The translations under genes were made by a program, and so were the position numbers. A DNA stretch of 64,000 nucleotides from an uncultured Oscillibacter sp. (GTDB lineage: Bacteria > Bacillota > Clostridia > Oscillospirales > Oscillospiraceae): NCBI GenBank assembly GCA_910578935.1, contig CAJTSM010000013.1, positions 12,535-76,534 of the forward strand, read 5' to 3'. Below are positions 48,623-57,466 of this stretch, piece after piece (within the stretch, counting starts at the first letter, position 1; each line of letters starts with the position of its first letter). Below the pieces are notes generated by a model. It did no database searches. It had not been told where the DNA came from and was given only the letters and a program-made list of their open reading frames with translations.

Positions 48623-48778
48623 TTATTCCTTCTCGAACACGTCCTTGCCCATCTCGCAGATGGGGCAGACCCAGCTCTCGGGGACCTGATCCCAGGGGGT
48701 GCCGGGGGCCACGCCGTTGTCGGGATCTCCCACGGCGGGGTCATAGACGTACCCGCAGGGGCATACGTATTTATCCAT
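48623..48778 (-). CDS. Rubredoxin with a CxC first knuckle
   Basis: 51 residues. The rubredoxin pattern is clear: YVCPCGYVYDPAVGDPDNGV, then PESWVCPICEMGKDVF. It binds one iron by four cysteines and carries electrons. The first knuckle is C6-P-C8-G rather than C-x-x-C-G, one residue shorter than classical rubredoxins; the second is C-P-I-C followed by E instead of G. GAGG lies 5 bases before the ATG at 48778. It lies 126 bases after the reverse rubrerythrin on the same strand, and could supply it with electrons. Confidence 0.9.
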   Translation of the reverse strand: MDKYVCPCGYVYDPAVGDPDNGVAPGTPWDQVPESWVCPICEMGKDVFEKE

Positions 48779-48904
48779 TTCGTCCTCACAATCTTCGTAT
48801 CACTCGCCTCCACCCAAGGGTGAAGGCTCACTCACTACGATGCTCGTCCTCTCCCCATCGCAAACGCTTCGCTGGTTTGCGCCGGGGGCCCCGTTTGGGG
48901 ATTC

Positions 48905-49471
48905 TTACTTGAAGAACCGCTCCAGCAGGCCCTTAAAGGCCTTGCCGTGACGGGCCTCATCCCGGGCCATCTCGTGGACGGTGTCGTGGATGGCGTCCAG
49001 GTTGTACTGTTTGGCCAGCTTCGCCAGGGCGAACTTGCCGGCGGTGGCGCCGTTTTCGGCCTCCACCCGCATCTCCAGGTTCTTCTTGGTGCTGGTGGTC
49101 ACCACGTCGCCCAGGAGCTCGGCAAACTTGGCGGCGTGCTCCGCCTCTTCATAGGCGGCCTTTTCCCAGTACAGGCCGATTTCGGGATAGCCCTCGCGAT
49201 GGGCCACACGGGCCATAGCCAGATACATGCCCACTTCGGTGCACTCGCCGGTAAAGTTGGCGTTCAGGCCGTCGATGATCTCTTTCTGCACCTCGGCGGG
49301 AACATCCGCGCCAAAGGTCTTGCCAACGCCCACCACATGCTCGGCGGCCCAAGTCATGTCAGCGCCCTGCTCCTTGAACTTCGCGCCGGGAACACCGCAC
49401 TGGGGGCACTTCTCAGGGGCCGTGTCACCCTCATGAACATAACCGCAGACAGGGCAAACCCATTTCTTCAT
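48905..49471 (-). CDS. Reverse rubrerythrin (rubredoxin-like N-terminus, diiron peroxidase)
   Basis: 188 residues. The rubredoxin-type iron site is at the N-terminus (C6PVC9 and C22PQC25), followed by a four-helix diiron domain with ECTEVGMYLAMARVAH, EKAAYEEAEHAAKF and EMARDEARHGKAF. This order is that of reverse rubrerythrins, which reduce hydrogen peroxide with NADH-derived electrons and protect anaerobes against oxygen. AAGGAGG precedes the ATG. The next gene downstream is the rubredoxin. Confidence 0.95.
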   Translation of the reverse strand: MKKWVCPVCGYVHEGDTAPEKCPQCGVPGAKFKEQGADMTWAAEHVVGVGKTFGADVPAEVQKEIIDGLNANFTGECTEVGMYLAMARVAHREGYPEIGLYWEKAAYEEAEHAAKFAELLGDVVTTSTKKNLEMRVEAENGATAGKFALAKLAKQYNLDAIHDTVHEMARDEARHGKAFKGLLERFFK

Positions 49472-49689
49472 AAAATAATCCTCCTTAGAATTTAAATCTT
49501 TGCATCCTTATTCAGGCATTGATATGAGTATATCAGGTTCCGGTAAACTTCGCTAGTTGCAAATGCTACAAAACAGAAATTTGATGGAAATTCACGGTTT
49601 ATTTAAAATCCGGCGTCTCCGTGATTTTGATAAATTCCCTTGCATTTTCCCCCGGGACGGTTTAGAATGAGAACCGGAAACATAAATGC

Positions 49690-49775
49690 GGCAGGCCGCC
49701 GGGCGCTCGCAACACCCGGCGGCCCTGTACGAGTGACCAGACCACTCAGCACAGCAGTTTCGCAACTGCACCACG
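49690..49775 (-). ncRNA. Candidate R1 small RNA, copy C
   Basis: On the minus strand, from about 49775: GTGGTGCAGTTGCGAAACTG (hairpin CAGTT-GCGA-AACTG), the conserved CTGCTGTGCTGAGTGG, hairpin GAGTG/CACTC, and a terminator-type stem GGCCGCCGGGTGT/GCGCCCGGCGGCC (49694-49724) followed by a moderately T-rich stretch. The promoter is at 49781-49809. Confidence 0.55.
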
Positions 49776-49780
49776 GGCTT

Positions 49781-49809
49781 ATTATACCCTCTTCCACCCC
49801 CTTTTTCAA
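49781..49809 (-). promoter_or_regulatory. Promoter of the R1 small RNA, copy C
   Basis: On the minus strand TTGAAA (49809-49804), 17 bases, TATAAT (49786-49781). Confidence 0.75.
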
Positions 49810-49988
49810 GGGGCGTAAGCCGTGCGTCCGTATTTTCACGCGGTGCTGAGTTTTAAGGCTTGGCGCTGCGTTTGTGTTTCCGGCGGACGCATAGCCGGGC
49901 GGGGAAGGATTTGCACGCGGTCCAACAGGCTCCTGCCTGCCCGGCAAGGTCCGTTCGCCGGAAAATTTGGTTGAGAGAGGAACTTGGC

Positions 49989-51305
49989 ATGAAAACGAAA
50001 TATGTCAAATCCCACGCCGCAAAAAAGCCACCCGCCGGCGGACCGCCCGCGGAAAAGCGGCCCGATGAAAAATCCCCGCCTTTCAAGTCGGAACCGCCCC
50101 AGGAACAGCCAGCCGAAGAGAAGCCGCCAAAAAAGCATTTTTTCAAAAATCGAACCCAAAAAGCAGAACACGCAGACACACAGGCTTCAGGGGAGAAGCC
50201 GCCAAAAAAACGCTTCTTTAAGAAGCGGGCTCCAAAGGCGGAGCAACCGGACCCACGGACCGCAGGGGACAAGCCGCCAAAGAAACGCTTCTTCCAGAGG
50301 AGGGCACAGGCGGCGAAGCCTATGAAGGACCGCTCCTCCGGCAAGCGGTTCTTAAAGCCCCTTTTGATCTTGCTTCCTTGTGCCGTACTTGCCATAGCCC
50401 TGTCCGCCTTCTTCGCTCTCAGCATGAGCTCCAGGTACACATACTCTCCCCCTTCTTATTCCTACACCCCCGTGCCAGCTGAGCAGCCGGAGAAAGAGGC
50501 GGAAAGGGAGGAACCGCCGCAGGAACAGAAGTCGCCCGAGGAAATAGAGCTGCCCGAGGATACGGAGCCTCCGGAGGAGCCCGGAGACTCGTCCCAAGAC
50601 CCCCGGGAACGGACGGACGAATACCAAGACCCCGAGGATATATTCATGCGGTCTTATCATGCCAATCTGCGGTCCTTTGACTCCAATTTCCGGAATGCAG
50701 AAAATACAGAGCCTCCTGTTGATAAAGCCTCTATCCAGGAGGAGCTGGACCTCCTTTTGCAAAACCGTCCAACCATGCTGACGGACTGTACCTTCTGTGA
50801 TGGAAACGGAAACAGCTCCACTCTCTGTGAACGCTGCGGGGGAAGCGGCTCCATTTCCCCACCAGGGGTTACCATGTTCCAGACCTTTATCGACTGTCCC
50901 AGATGCGGAGGGGACAAGTATGAGCCCTGCGGCCACTGCACCTTTGGGCGCATGAATGATCCTGACTTTGAAACAAAGATTGCGGAATGGCATGAGAAGC
51001 GCCGCGCACTCTGGAAAAAGCTGGGATACTCGGACGAGGAAATTTCCAGCATGGAAATGGAGGAGGCAAAAAACACGCTGGAGGAGAGGGAGGAGCCAAT
51101 CACGATTACTCCCTCCATCTCCGACGACAGCCCCAGTATCAGCGGCGGAGAGAAGGGAATTTGCCGCGTCTGTAATACAACGGGAAGATGTCCCACCTGC
51201 GACGGCAACCGCCGGTACATAAATCCGTTTACAGGAGAATTTATAACGTGCAGCTCCTGTACGGATGGAAACTGCTGGAAGTGCGGCGGAACCGGCCGGG
51301 CTTAG
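49989..51305 (+). CDS. Membrane protein with DnaJ-type zinc-finger repeats and N-terminal tandem repeats
   Basis: 438 residues. Residues about 30-115 hold three 25-residue tandem repeats with the core PPKK(H/R)FFxxRxxxAE. A membrane helix follows (about 125-148), then a Pro/Glu-rich extracytoplasmic linker (about 155-225), and a C-terminal half with cysteine pairs like the DnaJ central domain: CTFCDGNG, CERCGGSG, CPRCGGD, CGHCTFG, CRVCNTTGRCPTCDG, CSSC, CWKCGGTG. No J-domain is present. The ATG at 49989 has GAGAGG upstream. The architecture is not recognised as a named family; protein or lipid binding by the zinc region is inference. Confidence 0.75.
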   Translation: MKTKYVKSHAAKKPPAGGPPAEKRPDEKSPPFKSEPPQEQPAEEKPPKKHFFKNRTQKAEHADTQASGEKPPKKRFFKKRAPKAEQPDPRTAGDKPPKKRFFQRRAQAAKPMKDRSSGKRFLKPLLILLPCAVLAIALSAFFALSMSSRYTYSPPSYSYTPVPAEQPEKEAEREEPPQEQKSPEEIELPEDTEPPEEPGDSSQDPRERTDEYQDPEDIFMRSYHANLRSFDSNFRNAENTEPPVDKASIQEELDLLLQNRPTMLTDCTFCDGNGNSSTLCERCGGSGSISPPGVTMFQTFIDCPRCGGDKYEPCGHCTFGRMNDPDFETKIAEWHEKRRALWKKLGYSDEEISSMEMEEAKNTLEEREEPITITPSISDDSPSISGGEKGICRVCNTTGRCPTCDGNRRYINPFTGEFITCSSCTDGNCWKCGGTGRA

Positions 51306-51350
51306 TCACTGTTTTGAACATTCTTCCTAGAACCTCCCTGGGGACACATA

Positions 51351-51389
51351 AAAAAGGCTCTCCGCGCCGGCAGCGCGGAGGGCCTTTTT
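51351..51389. terminator. Bidirectional terminator after the zinc-finger gene
   Basis: A 17-bp stem (AAAAAGGCTCTCCGCGC with one mismatch to its complement) and a 5-base loop, with T-runs on both strands, between convergent genes. Confidence 0.9.
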
Positions 51390-51418
51390 ACGCACTTCTT
51401 TTTATGGAAATCTGTCCC

Positions 51419-53488
51419 TTACGCCTCCGCCATAGCCTTGGCCTCCGCAATCGCCTTTTCCTGGGCGGCGGGGGGGCAGTCCTGATAGCGGACAAAATGG
51501 AAGGTAAAGCTGCCCCGGCTCTGGGTCATAGCCCGCAGGTCGATGGCGTAGGTGCCCATTTCGGCCATGGGAACCTCGGCGGTGATGATCTGGGTGCCGT
51601 CGCCCATGGGGTCCATACCCATGGGGGTGCCCCGGCGCTTGGAGATGTCGCCCATGACGTCGCCGGTGTAGTTCTCGGGCACCGTCACCTTCAGCTCGCC
51701 GATGGGCTCCAGCAGAACGGGGTTGGCCTCGGGCATGGCGGCCTTATAGGCCAGCTGGGCCGCCGTCTTGAAGGCGATTTCAGAGGAGTCCACCGGGTGA
51801 TAGGAGCCGTCATACAGCACGGCCTTCAGGTTCACCAGGGGATAGCCCGCCAGAGGCCCGTGGAGGCAGGCCTCCCGGAGGCCCTTTTCCACGGCGGGGA
51901 AGAAGTTCCTGGGCACGGAGCCGCCGAAGACCTCTTCGGCGAAAACCATATCCTCCTCGTCGGGGTTGTACTCAAACCGGACCCACACGTCGCCGAACTG
52001 GCCGCTGCCGCCGGTCTGTTTCTTGTGCCGCCCCTGCTTTTGGACGGTCTTGCGGATCTTCTCCCGGTAGGGTACCCGGGTGGGCTTCAGCTCCGCTTCC
52101 ACCTTGAAGCGGTCCTTCAGCTTGCTGACCAGCACGTCCATCTGCATGTCGCCCGCGCCGGAAACCACCATCTGATGGGTTTCGGCGTTGTTCACCACGG
52201 TGAAGGTGGGGTCCTCTTCGTTCAGCCGGGTGAGGCCCTGGGCAATCTTATCCTCCTGTCCCCGGGTCTTGGGCTGAATGGCCACGGAGTAGCAGGGCTC
52301 GGCGAAGGGGATGTTTTTCAGGCTGACCACCTTCCGCTCGTCACAGAGGGTGTCGCCGGTCTTAATGTCCATTTTGGCGATGGCGCCGATGTCGCCGCAG
52401 ACCAGTTCCTTGACCTCGGCGTTTTTCTTGCCCCGAATGGTGTACAGACGGCCCAGCTTCACCTTCTCGCCGGTGCGGGCGTTCACCATGGGCAGGTCCG
52501 GCGTGATGGTTCCGGAGAGGACCTTCACGAAAGAATACTTGCCATACTGGTCGGAGATGGTCTTGAATACAAAAGCAGTGGGTACGCCGCCGGGAGAAAC
52601 CACAAATTCCTCCGTTTCGCCGTCAGCCTTGGTGGCTTTGTGGTAGTTGCCCTCCACGGGGTTTGGCAGCAGGTCCACAATGTTGTCCATCAGCATCAGG
52701 GAACCCAGGCAGTTGATGGCGGAACCGCAGAGGACGGGGAAGAGGCTCAGCTCCCGAACGCCCTGGCGCAGGCCCTGGATCATCTCGGCGTAGGTGAAGT
52801 CCTCGCCGCCGAAGAATTTCTCCATCAGCTCCTCGCTGGTTTCGGCCACGGATTCCTTGAGGGCGTCGTTGAATTCGTCGATAACGCCGGCCTTGTCGGC
52901 GGGGACCTCGATCTCCACCCGCTTGAGATTCTGCATCTCATAGGCCCGCTTGTTCAAAACATCGATAACGCCGGTGACCTTTTTGTTGCCGTCCCAAACC
53001 GGCACCACCACCGGGGCGATCTTTTTGCCGAAGCGCTCCCGGAGGGCCTCAAAGGTGGCGTTGTAGTCGCTGTTGTCCTCGTCGGTCTTGGAGATGTAGA
53101 TGAAGCGGGGCATATTCCGCTCCTCGCAGTATTTCCAGGCCTTCTCCAGGCCCACAGACACGCCGTCCTTGGCGGAGCAGACGATGACGGCGGCGTCGGC
53201 GGCCCGGAGGGCGGCCATGGCCTCGCCCGCGAAGTCAAAGGCGCCGGGGGTATCCATCAAGTTGATGCGGCTGCCCTTGTAATCCAGGGGCGCCATAGCC
53301 AGGGACAGGGAAATCTGGCGCTTGATCTCCTCGGGATCATAGTCGCAGACGGTGTTGCCGTCGGCGGCCCGGCCCATTCTATCGATGACGCCGGTCATGT
53401 AGAGCAGGCTCTCGGCCAGGGCGGTCTTGCCGCTGCCGCTGTGCCCCAGCAGACAGACGTTGCGGATGTTCTGTACAGAATAGCTCAT
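51419..53488 (-). CDS. EF-G-like translation-factor GTPase paralogue
   Basis: 689 residues with the full five-domain EF-G layout. GTPase motifs: GHSGSGKT (15-22), DTPGAFDF, and SKTD in place of the usual NKMD, so the guanine-recognition Asn is Ser. Domains II to V follow, with the domain IV segment GGSGQFGDVWVRFE and the end GDVMGDISKRRG. Canonical EF-G has DxxGH-like switch residues and DHGK; these are altered. Such second EF-G genes occur in Clostridia and Actinobacteria with unclear or ribosome-recycling roles. The ATG at 53488 matches the family start. The main fusA is not in the window. Confidence 0.85.
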   Translation of the reverse strand: MSYSVQNIRNVCLLGHSGSGKTALAESLLYMTGVIDRMGRAADGNTVCDYDPEEIKRQISLSLAMAPLDYKGSRINLMDTPGAFDFAGEAMAALRAADAAVIVCSAKDGVSVGLEKAWKYCEERNMPRFIYISKTDEDNSDYNATFEALRERFGKKIAPVVVPVWDGNKKVTGVIDVLNKRAYEMQNLKRVEIEVPADKAGVIDEFNDALKESVAETSEELMEKFFGGEDFTYAEMIQGLRQGVRELSLFPVLCGSAINCLGSLMLMDNIVDLLPNPVEGNYHKATKADGETEEFVVSPGGVPTAFVFKTISDQYGKYSFVKVLSGTITPDLPMVNARTGEKVKLGRLYTIRGKKNAEVKELVCGDIGAIAKMDIKTGDTLCDERKVVSLKNIPFAEPCYSVAIQPKTRGQEDKIAQGLTRLNEEDPTFTVVNNAETHQMVVSGAGDMQMDVLVSKLKDRFKVEAELKPTRVPYREKIRKTVQKQGRHKKQTGGSGQFGDVWVRFEYNPDEEDMVFAEEVFGGSVPRNFFPAVEKGLREACLHGPLAGYPLVNLKAVLYDGSYHPVDSSEIAFKTAAQLAYKAAMPEANPVLLEPIGELKVTVPENYTGDVMGDISKRRGTPMGMDPMGDGTQIITAEVPMAEMGTYAIDLRAMTQSRGSFTFHFVRYQDCPPAAQEKAIAEAKAMAEA

Positions 53489-53772
53489 GATTCGTTCCAC
53501 TCCTTATCTTTGCTGTCCATGCGGCTGGGGAGCCCCGGAAGCCGCAAGCGTCCAATATATGAATTATACAACACGGAGCCGCGGATTACAACAAATATTT
53601 TGGTCAAAATCACATTTATGCTTGACTGCCAAAAGGATGGTGAAATTTTCGTCAATTTAGATATGGGAAAAGCAGGAAGTACCCTTTTCCTATAACCATG
53701 GCGCTCCCGGCAGAAGAGCGGACGCATAGGTTCTCCCCTACGGTCTATCTACCGGCAGACCGCCATATCCCC

Positions 53773-53805
53773 AAAAAAAGGGGGGCGGCCCCTCCGGGCC
53801 GCCCC
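53773..53805 (-). terminator. Terminator of the phosphoglucomutase gene
   Basis: On the minus strand a GC stem (GGGGCGGCCC and complement, 4-base loop) is followed by a CTTTTTTT run. It lies 36 bases past the stop. The gap 53489-53772 has no convincing gene. Confidence 0.9.
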
Positions 53806-53840
53806 TGCTTAAACATATGTCTCTTCCGGCAAAACGCCTT

Positions 53841-55568
53841 TTATTTCTGCAAAGACTTTACCCACACGCCGTATTTGTCCACATTCGCCTTGGCGTCCGC
53901 CGCGTCTTTGCCTTGGGTGAGGATGTAAACCTTGATCTTAGGCTCCGTGCCGGAGGGCCGGACGATCACGCTGGTGCCGTCCGCCATTTCAAAGCGCAGG
54001 ACATTGGACCCGGAGAGCTCCATCGTACTCTTTTCCCCGGAAGCACAGTCCTTCACGGACCCGTCGCTGTAATCTTTGAACTGGACCACCTTCACGCCGG
54101 AGAGCTCCGCCGGGGGATTTTCCCGGAGACCTTTCATCAGGTTCGCCATGTCCTTCAGGCCGTCCAGGCCGGGCATAACCAGGTTATAGGTGTGCTCGGC
54201 ATAATAGCCATACTTCTCATACAGGGCCTCCAGGGCGTCCGCCAGGGTCATTCCCTGGGCGGCATACCAGGCGGCCATTTCCGTCAACAGCAGGGCGGCC
54301 GTGACGGCGTCCTTGTCCCGGACATAATCGCCCAGCATATAGCCGTAGCTCTCCTCATAAGAGAAGATGACTTTTCCCTCCCCGGTGGACTCCAGCTTGT
54401 CTTTCTTCTCCGCCAGGAATTTGAAGCCGGTAAAGGTGTCGAAGCATTGGAGGCCGTTGACCTCCGCTACTTTCCGGGCCATCTCCGTGGTAACGATCGT
54501 CTTTTGAGCCACGGGCTTTTCCGGCATGGTGCCCGCCCGCTTCTTTGCGCCAATCAGATAATCCAGCAGCAGCACGCCGGTCTGGTTTCCGGTGATGACC
54601 TTGAATTCCCCGTCCTTTGTGCGGACCATCACGCCCACCCGGTCGGCGTCCGGATCGGACCCCAGAATGAAGTCCGCGCCCTCCTTCTTTGCCAGATCCA
54701 CCGCCAGGTAAAAGCCCTCCGGATTCTCCGGGTTGGGAGAGACTACCGTGGGAAAGTTTCCGTCGATGGCCATCTGCTCCGGAACACAGATCAGATGCTT
54801 GACGCCCAGGCGGGACAGCGCTTCGGGAATCAGCTTGTGGCCGGTGCCGTGGAAGGGGGTATACACCATCTTGAAGCTGTCCGCCACTTTGGCAACGGTT
54901 TCCTTGTCATTGACTTGAGCCATAACGTTGGAAAGAAACTTCTCGTCGGTTTCAGCTCCCAGCACCTCAATGATTCCGGCCCGGACAGCCTCCTCATAAT
55001 CCATGCGCTTGATATCGTTGAAGATGTCGATTTCGCCAAGCCGTTTCGCAATGGCGTCGGCATGATGGGGAGGCAGCTGGGCGCCGTCCTGCCAGTAGAC
55101 CTTATAGCCGTTATACTCTTTGGGATTGTGGCTGGCGGTGACGTTGATCCCCGCCTGGCAGCGGTACTCCCGGACAGCGAAGCTCAGTTCGGGAGTGGGA
55201 CGCAGCGCCTCAAAAATCCGCACATGAATGCCGTTGGCGGCGCAGACTTCCGCCGCGGCTCTGGCAAATTCCATGGAGTGATTCCGGCAGTCCATGCAGA
55301 TCGCCACGCCCCGTTTTTTTCCTTCCTCCCCTTCGGCGCAGATCACGTCGGCAAAGCCCTGGGTGGCCCAGCGGATCACGTGGATGTTCATGTTATGCAA
55401 ACCGGTATACATCGTGCCCCGCAGCCCGGCCGTTCCAAACTCCAAGGGGCCGTAAAAGCGGGCTTCGATTTCCTTGGGATCGTTTTTGATGGCCGCAAGC
55501 TCACTCCGCTCCGCTTCGCTCAGGGCGGGGCTGGACAGCCATTTCTCATATTCTTTCATGAAGTCCAT
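53841..55568 (-). CDS. Phosphoglucomutase/phosphomannomutase
   Basis: 575 residues of the alpha-D-phosphohexomutase superfamily, Bacillus PgcA type by length. Motifs: catalytic serine in TASHNPKEYNGYKVYW, metal site DPDADR, sugar-binding G-F-K-F-L-A-E-K and phosphate-binding PSGTEPKIK. It interconverts glucose 1- and 6-phosphate for glycogen and wall polymers. The ATG at 55568 has AAGGAGGAG. Divergent from dnaA: the two start codons are 264 bases apart. Confidence 0.95.
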   Translation of the reverse strand: MDFMKEYEKWLSSPALSEAERSELAAIKNDPKEIEARFYGPLEFGTAGLRGTMYTGLHNMNIHVIRWATQGFADVICAEGEEGKKRGVAICMDCRNHSMEFARAAAEVCAANGIHVRIFEALRPTPELSFAVREYRCQAGINVTASHNPKEYNGYKVYWQDGAQLPPHHADAIAKRLGEIDIFNDIKRMDYEEAVRAGIIEVLGAETDEKFLSNVMAQVNDKETVAKVADSFKMVYTPFHGTGHKLIPEALSRLGVKHLICVPEQMAIDGNFPTVVSPNPENPEGFYLAVDLAKKEGADFILGSDPDADRVGVMVRTKDGEFKVITGNQTGVLLLDYLIGAKKRAGTMPEKPVAQKTIVTTEMARKVAEVNGLQCFDTFTGFKFLAEKKDKLESTGEGKVIFSYEESYGYMLGDYVRDKDAVTAALLLTEMAAWYAAQGMTLADALEALYEKYGYYAEHTYNLVMPGLDGLKDMANLMKGLRENPPAELSGVKVVQFKDYSDGSVKDCASGEKSTMELSGSNVLRFEMADGTSVIVRPSGTEPKIKVYILTQGKDAADAKANVDKYGVWVKSLQK

Positions 55569-55757
55569 AGCGATGCTCCTCCTTTTATGAACGCCGTCTC
55601 CATTTCTTTGATCGATTTTGACAACGTTCGTTTCCTGACTGTCGGCAAAATTATCCATGCCGCACAAAAACATTATAAAAGAATCCTCCAATGATGTCAA
55701 GAAGCGGTTCCATAACCCGTCCTGTATAAAAATGAATTCTTATTATTAGAATAGGTA

Positions 55758-55786
55758 TTGCCTTTCCCGCCTTTTTCTGTTATAAT
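55758..55786 (+). promoter_or_regulatory. Promoter of dnaA
   Basis: TTGCCT (55758-55763), 17 bases, TATAAT (55781-55786). No DnaA box is seen in 55569-55831, so no obvious upstream origin segment exists here. Confidence 0.8.
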
Positions 55787-55831
55787 ACATAAATGTCATT
55801 TTATGCCCGCATGAAAGAGAGGTGCTTTTTT

Positions 55832-57151
55832 TTGAATTCCCTCAACGACATTTGGGAGAATGTCCTGCGCCAGCTCCGGGGAACGCTTTCCGAAACCACG
55901 ATCTCTACTTGGTTTGACGAATTGTCTATTGTGGATATCAAAAATGGCGTCTGCTACCTCCACTGTGCCAGCGATTTTAAAAGGGGTTACTTGGAATCCC
56001 TGTTTTTGAACAATATCAAAGGCTCCCTGCACGACATCTTTTCCACCGATTTTGAGGTGACGATTCTGGACGACGCCGGCCTTTTGGAGCTTCAGGGGGG
56101 CTCCTCCTCAAAAAAACAGCCGGAGCGCTTTACCTATGCGGAATTCACCTTTCAAAATTTCGTGGTGGGTCCCTCCAACAAGCTGGCTCACGCCGCCTCC
56201 ATGGCGGTGGCGGAGCACCCGGCTCAAAATTACAATCCCCTCTTGATTTACGGCGATTCCGGCCTTGGAAAGACCCATCTGCTCTACGCCATCGCCAACG
56301 TGATCCGGCAGAATGATCCCGCTTCCAAGATCGTCTACATCAAAGGCGACGAATTCATCAACGAATTTGTGGAGCTGGTCCGGGCCAACCGGGGCAGCGA
56401 GTTTCGGGCCAAGTACCGGGAAGCGGACCTGCTGCTGGTGGACGACGTGCAGTTTGTGGCGGGAAAAGAACAGGTGCAGAATGAGTTTTTCCACACCTTC
56501 AACACGCTTTACGAATCCGGCCGGCAGATCGTTTTGACTTCGGACCGTCCCCCCTCTGAGATGACCCTGCTGGACGACCGGCTCCGCACCCGGTTTGAGT
56601 GGGGCCTCCTGGCCGATGTGACGCCGCCGGATTTTGAAACCCGGCTTGCCATTGTGAAAAACAAGGCGGCGCTCCTGGGTATGGACCTGCCGGACAAGAT
56701 CGCCGTTATGATCGCCCAAAAAGTCACCGCCAACGTCCGCCAGCTGGAGGGCACTGTCAACAAGGTTCTGGCCTATAAAGAGCTCCTGGACAAGGAAACC
56801 GACGAAGCAACCGTTAACCGGGCCATGCAGGACATTCTCAAAGGCAGCAATGAGTACATTCCCACCCCGGAGGGTATATTGTCCTACGTCAGCCGCTGCT
56901 ACCAGCTGGACGAGTCCGTGGTAAAAGGACAGCAGAGGGTCCGGGCCGCCGTGGAAGCCCGGCAGATCTCCATGTACCTGATCCGCGTTATGACAAACCT
57001 GTCACAGGACAACATCGGACAGCTCTTCGGCAACCGGGATCACTCCACCGTCATCCACTCCATCCGCCAGGTGGAGCAGAAGATGAAAAAAGATCCCGCC
57101 TTTGCCGAAATGGTGAAGGAATTGAAAACCAACATCACTTCAAGGCACTGA
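55832..57151 (+). CDS. dnaA: Chromosomal replication initiator protein
   Basis: 439 residues. Domain I (1-90, NSLNDIWENVLRQLRG), a short linker, the AAA+ domain III with Walker A GDSGLGKTH (141-149) and Walker B LLLVDDVQF, and the DNA-binding domain IV with the signature NRDHSTVIHSI near the end. It opens oriC. TTG at 55832 is chosen as start because GAGAGGTG precedes it. The ATG at 55793 would lie only 6 bases after the -10 box and adds 13 atypical residues. dnaN follows after the DnaA-box cluster. Confidence 0.97.
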   Translation: MNSLNDIWENVLRQLRGTLSETTISTWFDELSIVDIKNGVCYLHCASDFKRGYLESLFLNNIKGSLHDIFSTDFEVTILDDAGLLELQGGSSSKKQPERFTYAEFTFQNFVVGPSNKLAHAASMAVAEHPAQNYNPLLIYGDSGLGKTHLLYAIANVIRQNDPASKIVYIKGDEFINEFVELVRANRGSEFRAKYREADLLLVDDVQFVAGKEQVQNEFFHTFNTLYESGRQIVLTSDRPPSEMTLLDDRLRTRFEWGLLADVTPPDFETRLAIVKNKAALLGMDLPDKIAVMIAQKVTANVRQLEGTVNKVLAYKELLDKETDEATVNRAMQDILKGSNEYIPTPEGILSYVSRCYQLDESVVKGQQRVRAAVEARQISMYLIRVMTNLSQDNIGQLFGNRDHSTVIHSIRQVEQKMKKDPAFAEMVKELKTNITSRH

Positions 57152-57466
57152 CCGAACAAGTTTCCGTCCTCTTCCCCTCAAGCATCCGCAAACGATGAAA
57201 AATAAGATTTCCACATCTTCTCGTGGAAAAGGAAAACTCTCCTGTGGATAAACCGTCTTTCGACAAAGAGCGTGGAAAACCCGCCGCTTTTTCAACCCCT
57301 CCCTGTGGAGGAGGAAAGCCCTGCCATTCCTGAAAATTTTCCTTTTTTCCACAAAAAGATGTCTCTACGTCTACTTCTTCTAAATCGATATTTTTTTCTT
57401 TATAAAAAAGCGGCCTTCGCTTTTCAAAGATAGAAGACGCGCTCTCCGGCGCGAGGAGGTTATCTC
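57152..57466. other. Origin of replication (oriC) between dnaA and dnaN
   Basis: One perfect DnaA box (TGTGGATAA at 57242-57250, complement of TTATCCACA) and several near-boxes occur: TTTCCACAT (57209), CGTGGAAAA (57226 and 57271), TTTTCCACAA (57346). They are followed by an AT-rich stretch at about 57375-57412 (ATCGATATTTTTTTCTTTAT) that fits an unwinding element, right before dnaN. Confidence 0.85.

Larger units (their letters stand above)
49619..49940 (-). repeat. Dispersed repeat R1, copy C (no MITE)
   Basis: Fills most of the gap 49472-49988. Shares CCTTGCATTTTCCCCCGGGAC, the transcript region with CACTCAGCACAGCAG, TTATTATACC and CCGTGCGTCCG with copies A and B. It diverges after about 49900. 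No protein gene is visible in the gap. Confidence 0.75.

Noticed and set aside
50118..50330. Regularly spaced repeats as a CRISPR array
   Set aside because: They are in-frame 75-base tandem repeats encoding a 25-residue protein motif with no unique spacers.
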